The translations under genes were made by a program, and so were the position numbers. A DNA stretch of 64,000 nucleotides, taken from Macrocybe gigantea. Taxonomy: Eukaryota > Basidiomycota > Agaricomycetes > Agaricales > Callistosporiaceae. The notes beneath the pieces are model-generated. The model saw only the letters and a list, made by a program, of their open reading frames with translations, did not search any database and had not been told where the DNA came from. Shown one piece after another: positions 44,906-57,492 of this stretch. Position 1 is the first letter of the stretch, and every line of letters begins with the position of its first letter. The stretch lies in contig SJRY01000113.1 of the NCBI GenBank assembly GCA_011319805.1, forward strand, positions 1-64,000, read 5' to 3'.

Positions 44906-46662
44906 TTCTGTGAAAACAGTCTGCTTTGACATCTCCTCGGTCCGCACAAAGGTCATGCCATCCAATGGCGGCCTGGCCGACTGTTATCCCTGTCGTCAAC
45001 ACATGGTGAACATCTGGAAATGGACAATGAACATGAAACGGTACCTCGTCCCAAGCTGCTGAGAGATGCGATTCACGGAATGAACAACAGTCTGTGGGAA
45101 GACGGATATCAACGAACAAGGTCGGAAATGAGAAAAATAAGCTAGCATTACGAAGGCCAAAACTACTGACCCTGACGTTGAGTGGAGTGGGAGACGGTCT
45201 GTCATCTGGAAAAGGCAAACATGAACGGTTCCTTGAGTCAGATTTGCGAGGCCGAGTTGCTGCGCAGGGAACAGAGTCTGAACCTGTGATACAACTCGTT
45301 ATGGAGCAAGGATCAACGGAACGAAGGCCTTACTGATGTGCCAAGCGAAATGATTTTAATTGACAGGAGTTGTGCGAGGCAACGGACAATGAAGTTTTTC
45401 TGTCCATTGGCTATAAAGTTCTGGGGAAGATGCCTTTTGACCCCAAATACGAACCATCCAGTTCGCAGAATCTATCAGAGCCCTTCATGATCTTTCCCAA
45501 GGCAATTCTCATCCTTTCGTCGCTGGCGCTAATCGTTGCCGCCGTAAATGCACATTCGAACATACCTGGAAGAGTTGACTGATCATTCTGCTCAGGACGG
45601 ACCACAAGTACTCACTGCAGAACGAATATACCATACGATAATCAACCAGTCGCCCTACTTAGTCGACAGGACGACTACCATCGTTTGGACGTAAGTGATT
45701 TCTCAACCATCCGGCGATTCATCAGTAAAACTTGAGCTGTGTAGGGAAGGACCAAGCATCAGCGACACCGCGACCACCACCACTGCTACAGAAAGTGTTC
45801 CGTACAGGCGTTGAAGACAATAAGGTCCGACCTTTCGGCTGCGGTGTTCGGATCGTTCTCACCCCACTAACGGTTTAGAAATCAATGGCCCTCAAGGGTC
45901 AGGCCATCATATCTCGAAGCGTTTCGATCTTTGTAGAATAAGATCTTGGTTTCTGGAAGCCAATTGACCGAATTTGTGTAAATTTGGCGATTTCTTGAGT
46001 GCAGAAAAGCAGAAAACATACCTCGCTAAGTGCAAAAGCGAGCTCTCTCATGCTCAGCTGTGTTTCTGCCATAGGGGCTGCGCATTTGTACGTATGATAA
46101 GGCACCGGCGGTGTACGGGATGCTTGGCAATTGGGAAGCCTACTTCCGAGCTCTCAGGGTGCTTGCAACAGATGCCGACGAAAGGTACATTTTCCAATCC
46201 TGCGCCCTATTTTGATGGAACAACGGCACCGAGTCTGTTTCAGGAAATGAGCGCATTAAGGGAGATGTCGTCCGAGCATCGTGGGTTGAGGAGAAGAGCG
46301 ATGCCGTCAAGATTGGTCACGCAACCACCAAACGCTGCAATGGACCTTGCCAAATCTAAAAGCCATTGGCGACGGATAACTCGTACATGGTGGCTTGGGA
46401 AGCTTTGACTTTAAATTTCGGTCGTTGGATCAAATTGTAATTTATGTTTGACTTTTGTGCCTTTCCGCTTCTTGGCTTTAAAGACCAACATAACGACACA
46501 AGTCGGTGCGATTTGGCCGGATGCATACCTACTCACATCGTCCGCGCATAGGTCCATTCATCGTAGACAGGTCGTTTGCTTGTTTGTCATTTGACGCCAG
46601 TTTCTTCTTGTGCGACGCTGCATCGGTTCTCACGGTTTTAACTTCTGAACCATTATCTTGAC
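44906..46662. other. 1.75 kb gap; no gene recognised
   Basis: A 50-codon plus-strand frame at about 45,430-45,582 contains a hydrophobic stretch (AILILSSLALIVAAVNAHS) that resembles a signal peptide, but no downstream mature region could be joined to it. Otherwise nothing. Confidence 0.3.
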
Positions 46663-47946
46663 ATGAATCGAAGGGGAACACCATTCCCTCAAGAACTCGT
46701 CGACAACATAATCGACTTCGTGCAAGACGATTATGATGCTCTAGGAGCATGTTCGCTCGTGAACTCTGCTTGGCTAGCAAGGTCTCGCTTGCATCTCTTT
46801 TCTCAGATCAGTCTGAGTATCCATCCCAGTGATGACTCGCCCTCGACAATGCCATCGTCCGCTCCTTGTGATTGCGCACGTCTCTACGAAGCATGTCTAT
46901 CATCGCCGATCATCGCTACATATATCAAGGACCTCGATATAACGGAAGATCCTGATTCTGATGAAGAGGGGGACGACCCATATCTACTGCTTCTCTTGAA
47001 CAAACTCCGGTCGTTGGTATCATTGCAGATCAGTCCAATATATGAGACAAGCACGCCGGTTAACTGGTCCGGCGAGTTGCTATCATCCATCGCTCATGTG
47101 GTACAATTGGCGTCATTCCGAATACTCAAGATACAAGGCTTCACCTTCGGTCAGCCGAGCGACATATTATACATTATCAAATCGTGCCCAGGGCTGGAAG
47201 AACTGGACATTGAAGGCTTGACTTTCATCAGTTCTGACATGGAGGAACCTTTAGACTCTATAATCGAAGACGCAGAGTGGACTTCAGATACCACCAGGCG
47301 GGCATCTCTTGAGACTATCACGCTCTCAGAATCGATCATCGCGGAAGCTCTCATGCACCCCTCTCCCCCATCGACATCAGCACCCTGAAAAATGTCACGA
47401 TACACGTCGGTGAAGCTGTCTCCAGCATGACCTTCCTTGACTCCATTCGCTGCTTGGAGTATCTTGATATCGAGTTGACGCCGTATGGCGAGTGTGTCCT
47501 TCTTTTCCGACTGTACTCAGCCTAACTCGAGAGCTCTCACAGTCACGAACAGTCGTTCGATCGACTTGAGCCGTCATCGTAACCTCAGCTCCCTTTCTAT
47601 CCGGACCTTCCTGTTGCTGGACAGATTCGATCCGCTAACGTGGATGCTGCCTTTCCTTTCCACAGTCCAAGCTCCAAATAACCTAGATGAACTCCTTCTC
47701 TCGATCACGATAGACCTTCCCCCGCCTCACATGAGCGTCCAAAGATACACCGAGGCCATGGACAACTGGAAGAGGCTCGACAAGCTCCTGTGTGGACCAA
47801 AGTTCACCTCTCTCTCCCGCGTCCGGATCGACTTTGAGCTTGACAATCCCATTGAAGACCGGGTTGTCCCTGTCATACGTGACCACATTCTTCGAGAGCT
47901 GAAGGACCTGAATGATAAGGGTATCCTACACGTTGACACATACTAG
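46663..47946 (+). CDS. F-box/LRR-like protein 1, one or two frame changes
   Basis: ATG 46663 opens MNRRGTPFPQELVDNIIDFV, then LGACSLVNSAWLARSRLHLF, the N-terminal F-box pattern common in Agaricomycetes. Irregular Leu-rich repeats follow (LEELDIEGLTF, LSSLSIRTFLLLD, LDKLLCGPKF). F-box proteins bind Skp1 in SCF ubiquitin ligases and present substrates through the LRR. At about 47,360-47,370, in a C-rich run, the frame moves from EALMHPSPP to PIDISTLKNVTIHVG, as if one C were missing; another change is needed near 47,500 before NSRALTVTNSRS and the C-terminal part ending at 47946. Single exon apart from these. About 425 residues if intact. Confidence 0.6.
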
Positions 47947-48205
47947 ATTCGGTGATCGCATCAGCTTGGGGTCAGGCCCCAATGCGTTCTTATTCGTTAT
48001 GGTCGCTCAGCGAGGCCGAAGAGGTCCCAAATGATGTACGATAGATCTTTTTCCCCAAATTTTACCCCGGTCTCCTTCGCTCCTGTTAAGTAGTTGTGTA
48101 GCATTTTTCCCATGGCTTACGATTGATTCATTATATCCCTTTGAGTGCCATCGAGACCCTTCGATCCAGTCCATTTAACATTCTTGCGACTGGTCTGGAC
48201 TCTCG

Positions 48206-49520
48206 ATGCCAGCGCGAACTCTTCCGCAAGAGATCCTTGACGTTGTCATCGCCGGGTTCTCTGATGACCGACCTGCGCTCAAAACGTTCGCTCTAGTCAA
48301 CCGGTCATGGCTGTCGACATGTCGATCGTTTCTCTTCCACTCGATATCATTACACCCACCAAAGCCAACCAGGACGCCGTTCCTCCGCAAACAGTCCACC
48401 GACTGCCAACGCCTTCATAAACTGCTCTTCTCATCACCCGCTATCGCTCACTACATTCGCAACCTGCTGTTACGTGACGGCATCGTCGGGAGACAGTGGA
48501 TGACCGAGGAGCCCACGCTTGCTCCCCTGTTGCAGTCGTTGACCAATGTTGAAAGATTCCGATTGGAGCGCATGGCATCCTTGCCGATCGTCTGGTGGGA
48601 GCTCGCGCCAGATCTACGAGATGCATTCATACACATCCTTTCTTCACCCTCCCTCGTCGAGCTCACGATAATTGGGCCCGAGTTCGACACCCCACAGGAC
48701 TTCATACGTTTACTCCAGAGCTTCAAGAACTTAAGGCGCTTGTCCGTCGCGCATCTCAAATTCTGGAATGAACCAGAGCATCTTCTGGGGGATCTTGGAT
48801 CGTCGGCTAGCGAACGTCAGAAATGTTCACTGGATGTGCTGGTAGCAGGGCCGAGGACGTCGACGACATTTATCGATTGCCTTCTACATCCACACTCGGG
48901 GATCGACGTCTCAGCAGTTCGCAAGCTGAGCATCGCCATTTCGGGTGACTTCAGGGACTTTGCAAAGCTCTTGCGCTCCACCCCATCTATTGAAGTGTTC
49001 GAAATCACCTTGATGAACGACAGTGCGTAGCCAAAACGATTTGTTCAACCTTGCGCTGATTCGCCCGCATCCTACACAATAGTTGACTTGCAAGCATATT
49101 GGGCTCTGCCCCCCTGCGAACAGCTTGACCTCTCGCACCTTCCCTACCTGCACACTCTCGACTTCAAGATCGACGTGATCCAACGCCAGGATGACCCTCT
49201 TCCCTGGCTCAACACGCTCTTCGCGACCGTCGGGTCGATCAACTCATTGCGCCATCAATATCGTCTATGCGATTTACTTGCCTGCGCCCTATATGGACAG
49301 ATCAGCTAGCACGACGATCTTTGAGGCGTGGCAGGAGATTGATGCGACGTTGACGGGGATGAATTTCAACCAGTTGAAGCAGGTCAGGCTCGATTTCATG
49401 TTGGAGAATCCTATTGGATTCGGCGTTGCGCCCAGGTTTCTTAAAGAAGTGGACATCAAGAGTCCCGCATTGGAGGCAAACGAGATGTTCGTCATAGATG
49501 CGTTTGATACTAGTAGATAA
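48206..49520 (+). CDS. F-box/LRR-like protein 2, one frame change
   Basis: ATG 48206 opens MPARTLPQEILDVVIAGFSD, KTFALVNRSWLSTCRSFLF (F-box). LRR-like segments follow (LVELTIIGPEF, LRRLSVAHLKF, VRKLSIAISGDF). An intron of about 60 nt (donor GTGCGT at about 49,023, acceptor near 49,082) leads to DLQAYWALPP and LDLSHLPYLHTLDFKID. At about 49,250 the frame changes by one extra base (SINSLR/INIVYAIYLPAP), then runs to TAA at 49518-49520. Same overall design as the F-box gene 260 bases upstream on the same strand, so a tandem duplicate is likely. Role as SCF substrate receptor is inferred from the domain. Confidence 0.6.
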
Positions 49521-49674
49521 TGCGTTTCGATGCTTGTAGAATATTCGATAAATATGTAGATGATCTTGGAACAACAGACCTATAGTATTTGGGGCGTCTA
49601 AGTCATGAACCAATTGAGATAAAAAGACGAAAGAGACATGCCTCTTAGTATCAGGCAGGCAAAGCGCCTAGATA

Positions 49675-51204
49675 CTACGAAAACAGCCTTCCTACACCGC
49701 CACAAACCGCACACGTAGCGGTGTCGAAAACGAGCAAGCTGACCGTTCCCCGACCTTCGCAGCGCCAACACAACGTGCCGCCTAGCCTAGGATCACCAGA
49801 AGGATAAACGACTGCGTTCCGAGGGGGCACAGCATAGGGAGATAGCGTGGACACGTGTGAAGGCGGCTGAGGGGTTGGATTAACCTGAGAGGGCTGGTGT
49901 GGCGAAGACCAGGAGCCCACGGACGCAGCTGGGCCACGATGAGTATGCAGATGAGAAGGAGCGGCAGACGTGCTGTGTCTCGGAGGGCGAAAGTTTGGCA
50001 ATGGACGTTGGAGATTTGAAGGTCTGGGTGTAGATGACGAAGAATCAGTTGGGCCATAAGAATAGGCTAGAGGTCCTGTGAAGGGTCTCCCGTAGCGGGA
50101 CCAGCACTTCTTGCATGGGTGTGTCGGATCAGCATGCTTGTATCCTATGTTGTGACCTGTATATAAAGAAATTAGATCGGGCGTGCAGATAAGGTTGTTA
50201 CTCGAAAGAACAACAAATTAGTTGAAAGGATTCAAAAATAAAGCCTACATTTTTCGCACTCGAATCCCTTGGGATATACAAGTAGTTTTCCGTCTCTAAG
50301 AAGAGGCCGCCCTGGAGTCGGCGTGGTAGTGGGCCTGTTGTCATCAGGAGGGTTAGAGATCTGTGACGGTGGCGGTCCAGAGGTGGAGCATATTGGGTTG
50401 TGTCTGTATTGGATGGTAAATGCGGTTCGGAGGTGCTTTGACCTGTCCCTGCGGCATAGAAATCCCGCGCAAACTCCGACATTGAAGATTCCGGGCTCAG
50501 ACTCGACGCTGATCCTTGACCAGATGAAGGGCGCGGAGGTAAGGCGGGCGGCACTCGCAGTAATGGATTGCGGGGTGGATACGCTATGGCTGGTCGTCCA
50601 GTGTAAATCGGTTGTTGCACCCGGCCAGGATAAGATGACCAGGTGGTCGTTCCAAAGGCGGAGGTAGGGCCCGCCAATTGCGACGCAATCTGGTCCGTTA
50701 TCTGTGACAACTGTTTCCACAATGACGGGGGATGCGTTCGCGGTTGTGTTACTGTCATCGGTCGGGACGGGAAATGAGATTGGGAATGGATGTGGGATTG
50801 CGATGCAGGAGGTGCAGCAGGTTGGCGTGGGGGCTGTTGAAAAGGCCTTCTGGGACCATACTCAAGAGTGCTCTCGCCTTGGGAGACATCAGCACTAGGT
50901 GTATAAGCCGGAGGCTCTTCTGGAGGTTCTGGCGATAGTCTCCGCAAACGAGGAGGTATAGCAGGAGGTTCAGACTCGGGCTCGACTACTGATTCTGGTT
51001 CTGGTTCTGAAACTGGCGGTAAGGGCCGATCTTCCTCGCGATGCCTGGCCGTCTCGTCCGCAGTACTCTGTTCACGAGCTGGCCGGAAACAACAGGGGGT
51101 GAGGCAGCGGCCGCCGAAGATGCCGTCGACGAATCTTCCGGCGCAGGCGTCGTCCGTTGTAGCTTCCGGAATGGATTTCTCGACGAAACTGGTGCTGTCG
51201 ACAT
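49675..51204 (-). CDS. HUA1: HUA1-type protein with CxxC zinc-binding repeats; two frame changes
   Basis: Minus strand, ATG 51202-51204 (MSTAPVSSRNPFRKLQR). A long Pro/Ser-rich middle follows, then KLLVYPKGFECEKC at about 50,250, a short intron, HNIGYKHADPTHPCKKCWSR, another linker, and the C-terminal GDPRLGGTLCWRCEGRG with TATCAVCGGVGRLFS to the stop at 49675. The pattern (PKGFEC.KC..GYK..DP.HPCKKCW and GDPR.GG.LCW.C) is that of yeast Hua1, a cytoplasmic zinc-finger protein linked to actin patches and endocytic sorting. The frame changes once near 51,080 (VVSG/PAREQSTADE) and once near 50,390 (QYAPP/SGPPPSQISNPP), each equivalent to one missing base; in-frame sense continues on both sides, so errors are plausible. 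Confidence 0.75.
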
Positions 51205-51567
51205 CGTCGTTGTCAGTGAGCTTGGAATACCCCGGCGTCCTGCGGGATCGGCGCTTTCGAAGGCTGTGATGTCAGCGGCGGGATCATGTGACTCCGAGCG
51301 TGGTCGATGCAAACAACTGTAAACTCACTTCGTCTCCTGTGACGATGCTCTCAAACTCGTGTAGAGCGTCGTTTTCTCCGTTGATACGACGGCCATGGAC
51401 TAATGTTGCGCACACGTTTACAAGGACGTGTCGATGGGACCGTCGAACACTCATGCATCATGCCATGATACCATGCAGTCGTTCATTAATACACGAACGA
51501 CTTGACTACTGCAGGTTTGCCTGTCTGCCGCTTTTAGTGTTTTATATCTTAATTTGTGACGAAAAGG

Positions 51568-52443
51568 ATGCCAGGAATACGTTGGAACTCTTCTGAAGCT
51601 GCGCTCGCTGAGAATATTCAACAAGGATATGACGGGTTACATGTTCCATTAGTGCGTATTCAAGATGAATTGTCTGTGCTTTGCTAATGAACATAATAGA
51701 GTGAAGAAGACCTTGCATTCGTTAAACAGCGTGCCAAGGAAGTCTGGCCATGTCCCTCCACAATTCCGGACGACTGGAGTTGCGCTTGGGATGCATGGCC
51801 GTACCTTCTAACCCTCTTTTGGCCATCGCCATATTATCTTGCTTTGCCGCAAATCGAAATGCTCGTCAACATACAATACCACATCCCGGCGAGATTCGGC
51901 CCATCCTCTTTTCCAAGGACGAAGGTTCGTTCTTCTTCACCCTTATGAAGGACGACACAAAATTCTTCTTCTGCGACATGACCGACACGCGACTCTTCCG
52001 AATCGAAAATGTGTCGGACGAGACTCGCTCGTTCAGCAAATTGCCCGAAATTTTGAAGAGCTCACGCTTACGAAGCTTGAACCGGACGCTGAGGGCGAAG
52101 CGGCTATCCGGAGGATTATCGAAAAGGACGAAACTGTTATTCCGCTGCTTGCGGAAAAATTCCTGGATTACACCCCCGAGCCTATTGACGTCGATGCGCT
52201 TCACGACAAAGCTCAGGCGCTCGACGACGACGACCTGACTGCGGACGAGGAGCAACGTCGACTAGATGCCCTCTTAGAGGAAGCCGAAGCTAGAATGGGT
52301 TCGGCCTTGGATGCCGTAGAAAGGGTAGCCAAGAGCGAACCGTACGAAGAAGATCCGGAATATGAGAGATCCATTAAGCAATGGGAGGAAGTAAAGGCGA
52401 AGATCGCCGCTGATCTGGAGCAGTCAAAGACAGGCGATCACTG
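51568..52443 (+). CDS. Unknown acidic protein spread over three frames
   Basis: ATG 51568 opens MPGIRWNSSEAALAENIQQG, intron donor GTGCGT, acceptor about 51,700, then EEDLAFVKQRAKEVWPCPST and WSCAWDAWPYLLTLFWPSPY. Further coding-like segments lie in another frame (KDEGSFFFTLMKDDTKFFFC, about 51,918-51,980) and then a third (LVQQIARNFEELTLTKLEPD onward to KSEPYEEDPEYERSIKQWEE), ending TGA 52441-52443. The C-terminal 130 residues are Glu/Asp-rich and predicted helical. Either extra introns or one-base losses join the parts. Family not recognised. Divergent from HUA1, with about 360 bases between starts. Confidence 0.45.
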
Positions 52444-53368
52444 ATTCCTGTTTGCGACGACGAAAGGATCGACGTATCACGAGTCACGCACCACTCATAT
52501 CCGGTCCAAAACGTGCTCACATTATGGCCTCGTGGACCCCTCAACGATCGTGATTCCGTCCCACTCATCGATGGCCTGGAGGTGGCAGGACGGAGCTGCC
52601 TATCATTAATTAGAAGTCATCGGAAGCACACAATCCAAACGAGTTTGTCGAGGCATTCACTTTGGCATCTACTTTGTCGCCCTTTTGACGCAGCATGCAG
52701 ATTCAGATGATTATTGATACTTTCTTATGTGATTTTTTGTGGATTTTGTCCAGCGATTATGACGCCCCTTCCTCTCAATCGATCACTCGAGACTGGATTT
52801 CCGTCTTGCCAGTTGCATTCTGTGCCTGAGTGTCACAGTTGTCATGCACACTGCTCCTGTTTCAACATTGCAATGGAAAGCTTGAGACTTATCAGATCAC
52901 AAACGCCGAGTAGAGAAGAATTCTGGAATCGTCGTCCAAATTTGCTCTTTGTGTGTCGGCGCTGCGGTCACTGCCCATCGACGGAGAGAAGCACCTGCAT
53001 AACGCGCTCAGAACTATACAAGTCGTTTACAGCTGACAGAATAAGTCAGGTCCAGACGTCTTCTCTTGGCAGAATACTTCGATCTGTCCAACACTTGCGC
53101 TCGTCATCAGGAGGATCGTGATGGAGGGCTGTAAGAGGAAATGATAACGCCGGTTTTGATGGTCAGGCTCGTCCTCATTGGTAGATCATGTTTTGGATTT
53201 GATGGCAGCACACTCACGTTCCTCGTTGTTTACGGAGAACACAGCAAAAAAGCGTCAAGCGCCAGGCTTTATGTGCTCGGGCAAGTCTTTTCGCTCTCCA
53301 TCCCGGCGCACTCGTCAATAAAGCTTTCTGCGTAGGCTGATCGCTCGCCCGCCGCGCCTTGTGCCAAT
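52444..53368. other. 0.9 kb gap; no gene recognised
   Basis: A 135-codon plus-strand frame at 52,714-53,121 is Cys/Ser-rich without a recognisable pattern. Probably flanking sequence of the two neighbouring plus-strand genes. Confidence 0.3.
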
Positions 53369-54704
53369 ATGGCACCCCCGCCGCCCCCGCCACTAACGGA
53401 ACGTAACGTTATGCAGTTCTTTTCAGTCATGGCGGAGTCTATGTTGGTCGGTGCGTTTTCCCTTCACTACGGCGCCCTGGACAAGGGCAGCAGGACTGAT
53501 TGACCTCTCTATATAGGCGCCTATGCTGTCCTTATTGCTTTCGTAATATGGATTCTTGTGTGGGTAGCATTTTCGTCGAGGCTAGTCCTAAATTGGTCAT
53601 CTCACAAGAATGATGTCTGTAGGATGCATCATCGTACTCTGTCAAAGACATACAGGATACTCTTCGGAGCATCTATGATCATGTTTGTCATTTCGTTTGC
53701 GCACCTGGCGTTGCTCCTTCAAGAAGCCACCCATGGAGATTTCCCAACTCCTGGAGTTGGAAAGACGTTGATAGTGCTTTCGACGTTCCAGGTGTGTCGC
53801 CTCGTAAACTCACTAGAAGTAAATTCAGAATGATATCTCCCCTCCCAGTTCGTCATAGGCGATCTCATCTTAATCTGGAGGTGAGGCACCTACAACTTCT
53901 GATGCATATCTGGTCTATAGACATGTCCTATTAGGGTCTGGCTGCTATGGGGTCGCAATTATTTCATTGTCGCAGGGCCATTCATAATGATGGTTATCGC
54001 GGCCAGTTTTACTCTCCGCAATGCATCGCATCGCGTAATACAGAAATTCTTCTCCCTGGTTCCTGTGTCGCTCATCGTCGCAAATACGACCATATGCACA
54101 CTGCTCATCATTGGACGTGTATGGTCTGTACCCCTTCTCTTATATTGCACCTGATCACACGCAAACTGCTATCTCCTGCACGGCTTGGTCCAGGTTCTTG
54201 ACACTGAAAGTGCAACGCGCGACGAGAAGCTCCATATCTCTTCTCCGGCCGGGAAATATCGTGCGGCGGTGGCTCTCATCGTTGAGTCTGGAGCGCTCTA
54301 TACTACATGTCAGGCAAGTGTCACACCTTGGCATATCCGAACCATCTGATCCTGACAAGCAAGATAGCTCCTCAGTCTTATTCTGGACCATATCCAAAGT
54401 CCTGGCGTTTCTGTGATGCTCAATCTGGAAATGCCGTTAATTGTAAGGAGTCTTATCTCTGAAATTCCCATCAGTCGTTCATGGGTTCGCAAAACAGGGA
54501 ATTTTGCCGACACTCATCATCGTGCTGGTGTACTTTGACTTAGTACCAGGGACGCAGGCTACAAAAAAATACGCAGCATACACATCACAAGACACGAACA
54601 ACATCCACCTTGATACCATCCACTCTAGAACGATGATGACGCGCGACGGTTTTGCGCTTAAATCAAGCGCAACAAATGCCGAACTGTACGCTAAATCTGG
54701 ATAA
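53369..54704 (+). CDS. Basidiomycete seven-transmembrane protein of unknown function
   Basis: ATG 53369 opens MAPPPPPPLTERNVMQFFS. A GT-AG intron follows, then hydrophobic helices GAYAVLIAFVIWILVWVAF, ILFGASMIMFVISFAHLALL, FVIGDLILIWR/VWLLWGRNYFIV, GPFIMMVIAASFTL, LVPVSLIVANTTICTLLIIG, YRAAVALIVESGALYTTCQ and ILPTLIIVLVYFDLVPG, separated by short loops and at least five small introns. The soluble Ser/Thr/Asn-rich tail ends TAA/TAG at 54704. The YRAAVALIVESGALY segment and overall layout match a large family of seven-TM integral membrane proteins in mushrooms (GPCR-like topology, ligands unknown). Plasma-membrane location is inferred. Junctions between 54,330 and 54,500 are uncertain in phase. 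Confidence 0.6.
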
Positions 54705-57451
54705 AGGTTGTGAGGCCGTTGTTGAGTAGAGGATAGTTTTCTCCCCAGTACGCTCGGATTTTCGTCCTTTGACCATATATGCGAGAACTAATTCCTCGTC
54801 AGATGCGATTGTATTGTGTATTGAATCGTGGAGTCCATGCAGGCATTTTGTTACTCACATCTCGGACAGTTACTGTATCATCTAGGCGATCAATCAGGAG
54901 CTTCTTTTCCCTCTCATCCAGAAGCTCTTGTATTCGCATGGACTGCAATGTGTCTTACCTATCACGGCGCCCGTAATCGTGATTTCCGGGGCATCCGCGA
55001 TGAGTCAATTCCATCGACCAAATGTCCGCCGTGGTCCGCAATATACCATTTGACAAGGATAGCTAAGGCACGCGTGGGTCCAGAAGACTTGTGCACAATC
55101 ACCTCAGCTCTTTACATCCACGTGGAAAGCTCACCCCACCTCCTGTTACATTGCTCATGTTCCGTTGTTCCCGCTGATTCCTGACATACCACCCCGCCTC
55201 GGCAGCCCGATTCCCCGTGCAAAGCAGAAAGTTTAACATTAGTAAACCCACGATGTTCGCACTGAGTAGCTGTTGCGCCTTTACGAAAACTCTACAGGTG
55301 AAGTGAGTCTCCGAATGGCAACTGCTAAGATGGTGTTGCTTGTGCCTGGAGTGTTCTGCTTGGCAGATGTCATCCCCCGGTGGTGCTGATTGTCCGTCCT
55401 CCGTGCCTGAGGGTGCGAAGTTTGGTCTCCGAGCCACAAATTACATGCTTGAACGGACATGCCAATCTCTGGTTCTGGGATTGCTGAAATTCCACAGCAC
55501 CGGCATTTTCTGAATCTGTCGATTTGTTCAGTTAAACGCGAGATTGCAGATAAGTTGCTAGTGAACTGCGGTAGACTAATCCAATACACCCGCTGGTCTT
55601 ATTTTTGGAGGACCTCAACTCTTTGTTTCCTAATCAGCGTACGTAAATCGCCCTAGATTACTATCCAAGGGACTTCAAGTCCTTGGGGTGATATTTATGG
55701 TAGCATCGAAGCTTATTGCTTGGCCTTCTTCTCCCGGGCTTGATGGGGAAAATCGGCGTTGAAACCGCGAAAGAAAACATATGAGCTTCTGGCCTTCTTG
55801 GAGAATGGAACGAAGCAAACCCGTCTCCTTCATCATAGAACCGAATTCTCGATGGGGTCCAGATGTTAAAACACCGTGCCGATGCACGCATAACCTGTTT
55901 CCGGCGGTCCCTGACCGAGGATCCATGCCAAATTGTTGTCATTCAAGGTCGAATAATAACCCCTCGATATGTGATGGGCCTTGTCATCCCTCCGAACCTA
56001 TCAGACCGAGTCAAACATGGATAGATGTATTCGTAATTTTCCTCACACAGTCAGAAACCAGTAGTCCAGACTGGTCTCTTCGGGGTACAACCAAAGACTG
56101 ATGGATGGATATCAAGAATTCGGAAATGTGGTTGGCAGTGATGAACTGATCTCGCATTGTGCTTACATTTGTTTACTGGAGCTTACCACGTCAGAAAACT
56201 GACTGTCCAAGGTCCTCGAAGAGTCAGTTCCTTTGAAATCTGATCAAGACTCCTCGAAAGTTAATTTTATCAGTTTCTTCGGAGAATTCACATAGGCAGC
56301 CTAAGTGAGTGAGTTTTCTTTCTTCCTTTCCAACGTCGCCGAGTTTTGTTGATGAGACTCAATCGCTCAGTTCCGTAGCACATCAAAGTATTCAATTGTA
56401 ACTTATACATTTATCAGGCATAGAAGACCGTCTCTCCTGTCTGATCGGCATATCTACCCAACAGACGAGTCATGAAGTATTATGTTTCGGTTGGCGCTGC
56501 GGTGCTGTCCGTTATGCTTGGGCTTTGCCTAACATGCTGGATCAGCTGCATCATACTCGATGAAGGAAGGACAATCCTTACGTCCAGACAACTGTCGTCG
56601 TCCGTTCGACAAGATAAGGAGATTCATTGACCAAAGTGTGGAAGACTCGTTGTACGGAGAGGACTGTTTCCTCTCTCTTTTCCGGCATCTGCAGCAGGGA
56701 AGGTAAGTCGCTGGACACTGATGTCAATGAATGTGAAACTGACTGCTGTGGAGACCAGGGCGATGCTGACTAGGACAAAGAACTTGAGAGCAGTGTACAT
56801 GACTGGTGACCTTGCGATGGGTGAGGGGATTCACGATGTCTGTAATACTGAAAAGGTTCACAGTGACTGTTATAACCCTGTCCAGAATAAACTTGACGTG
56901 CGGGTCCTTTTGGCATCAACCCCTTTCATACCTAGGACCTTCCCCTCTCAAGTCATCGTCCGACATCTCGGCCCAAGAACCTGAAAGTATGTCGAAACAA
57001 GGCAGATCGTGCCTTAGTTGTAGGGGTTTCAGATGGGCGCAAAGTGGTCACTTTTCGGACTGAGGCATTTCACAGCAATTCTGGTCTGCGTTGACTCAGC
57101 TGTTACGGTGGCTTCGACATATCCGAATGTCAAGAAGTGTGTTGCCGAGGTGACGCGTTGATCCCGGAGCGGCGATACTGGTTTTTTTTCGGTGGGTCTG
57201 GTCAAATCAGGAAAGCTTCTTGGTACTGCTTTCGTTGGACTCCGTTCGACAATGTCTTACTTGACATCCATTTCAGGTACGATTACCTGTTCATGAAAAC
57301 TCACCCGGTGCTCGTACTGCAAGGGTAATTAGCCCCTTTTCTGCTGTCATCTCCGAAGTAACAGCTCGCCTTGCATAGCATGTACCAACGCGGCTTCATT
57401 CCCATAAGCATGTACCTGTCCTTGATCCAATCCGGAAAACGTCAAGTCACG
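54705..57451. other. 2.7 kb gap; no gene recognised
   Basis: Many short open frames on both strands (for example 54,828-55,184 plus and 55,099-55,437 minus), none with a motif, signal peptide or consistent intron pattern that I can support. No tandem repeat or terminal inverted repeat was noticed. May contain old, eroded sequence. Confidence 0.35.
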
Positions 57452-57463
57452 AAATATATAAAC
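57452..57463 (+). promoter_or_regulatory. TATA box candidate of laccase 2
   Basis: AAATATATAAAC about 30-40 bases upstream of the laccase 2 start codon; a strong TATA-like string with a short leader, as in other inducible secreted-enzyme genes of fungi. Confidence 0.5.
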
Positions 57464-57492
57464 TGTCTCTGTAACCGCTCAGAGACTCTCCA

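Noticed and set aside
50269..50667. 132-codon plus-strand frame
   Set aside because: Antisense of the HUA1 Pro/Ser-rich region.
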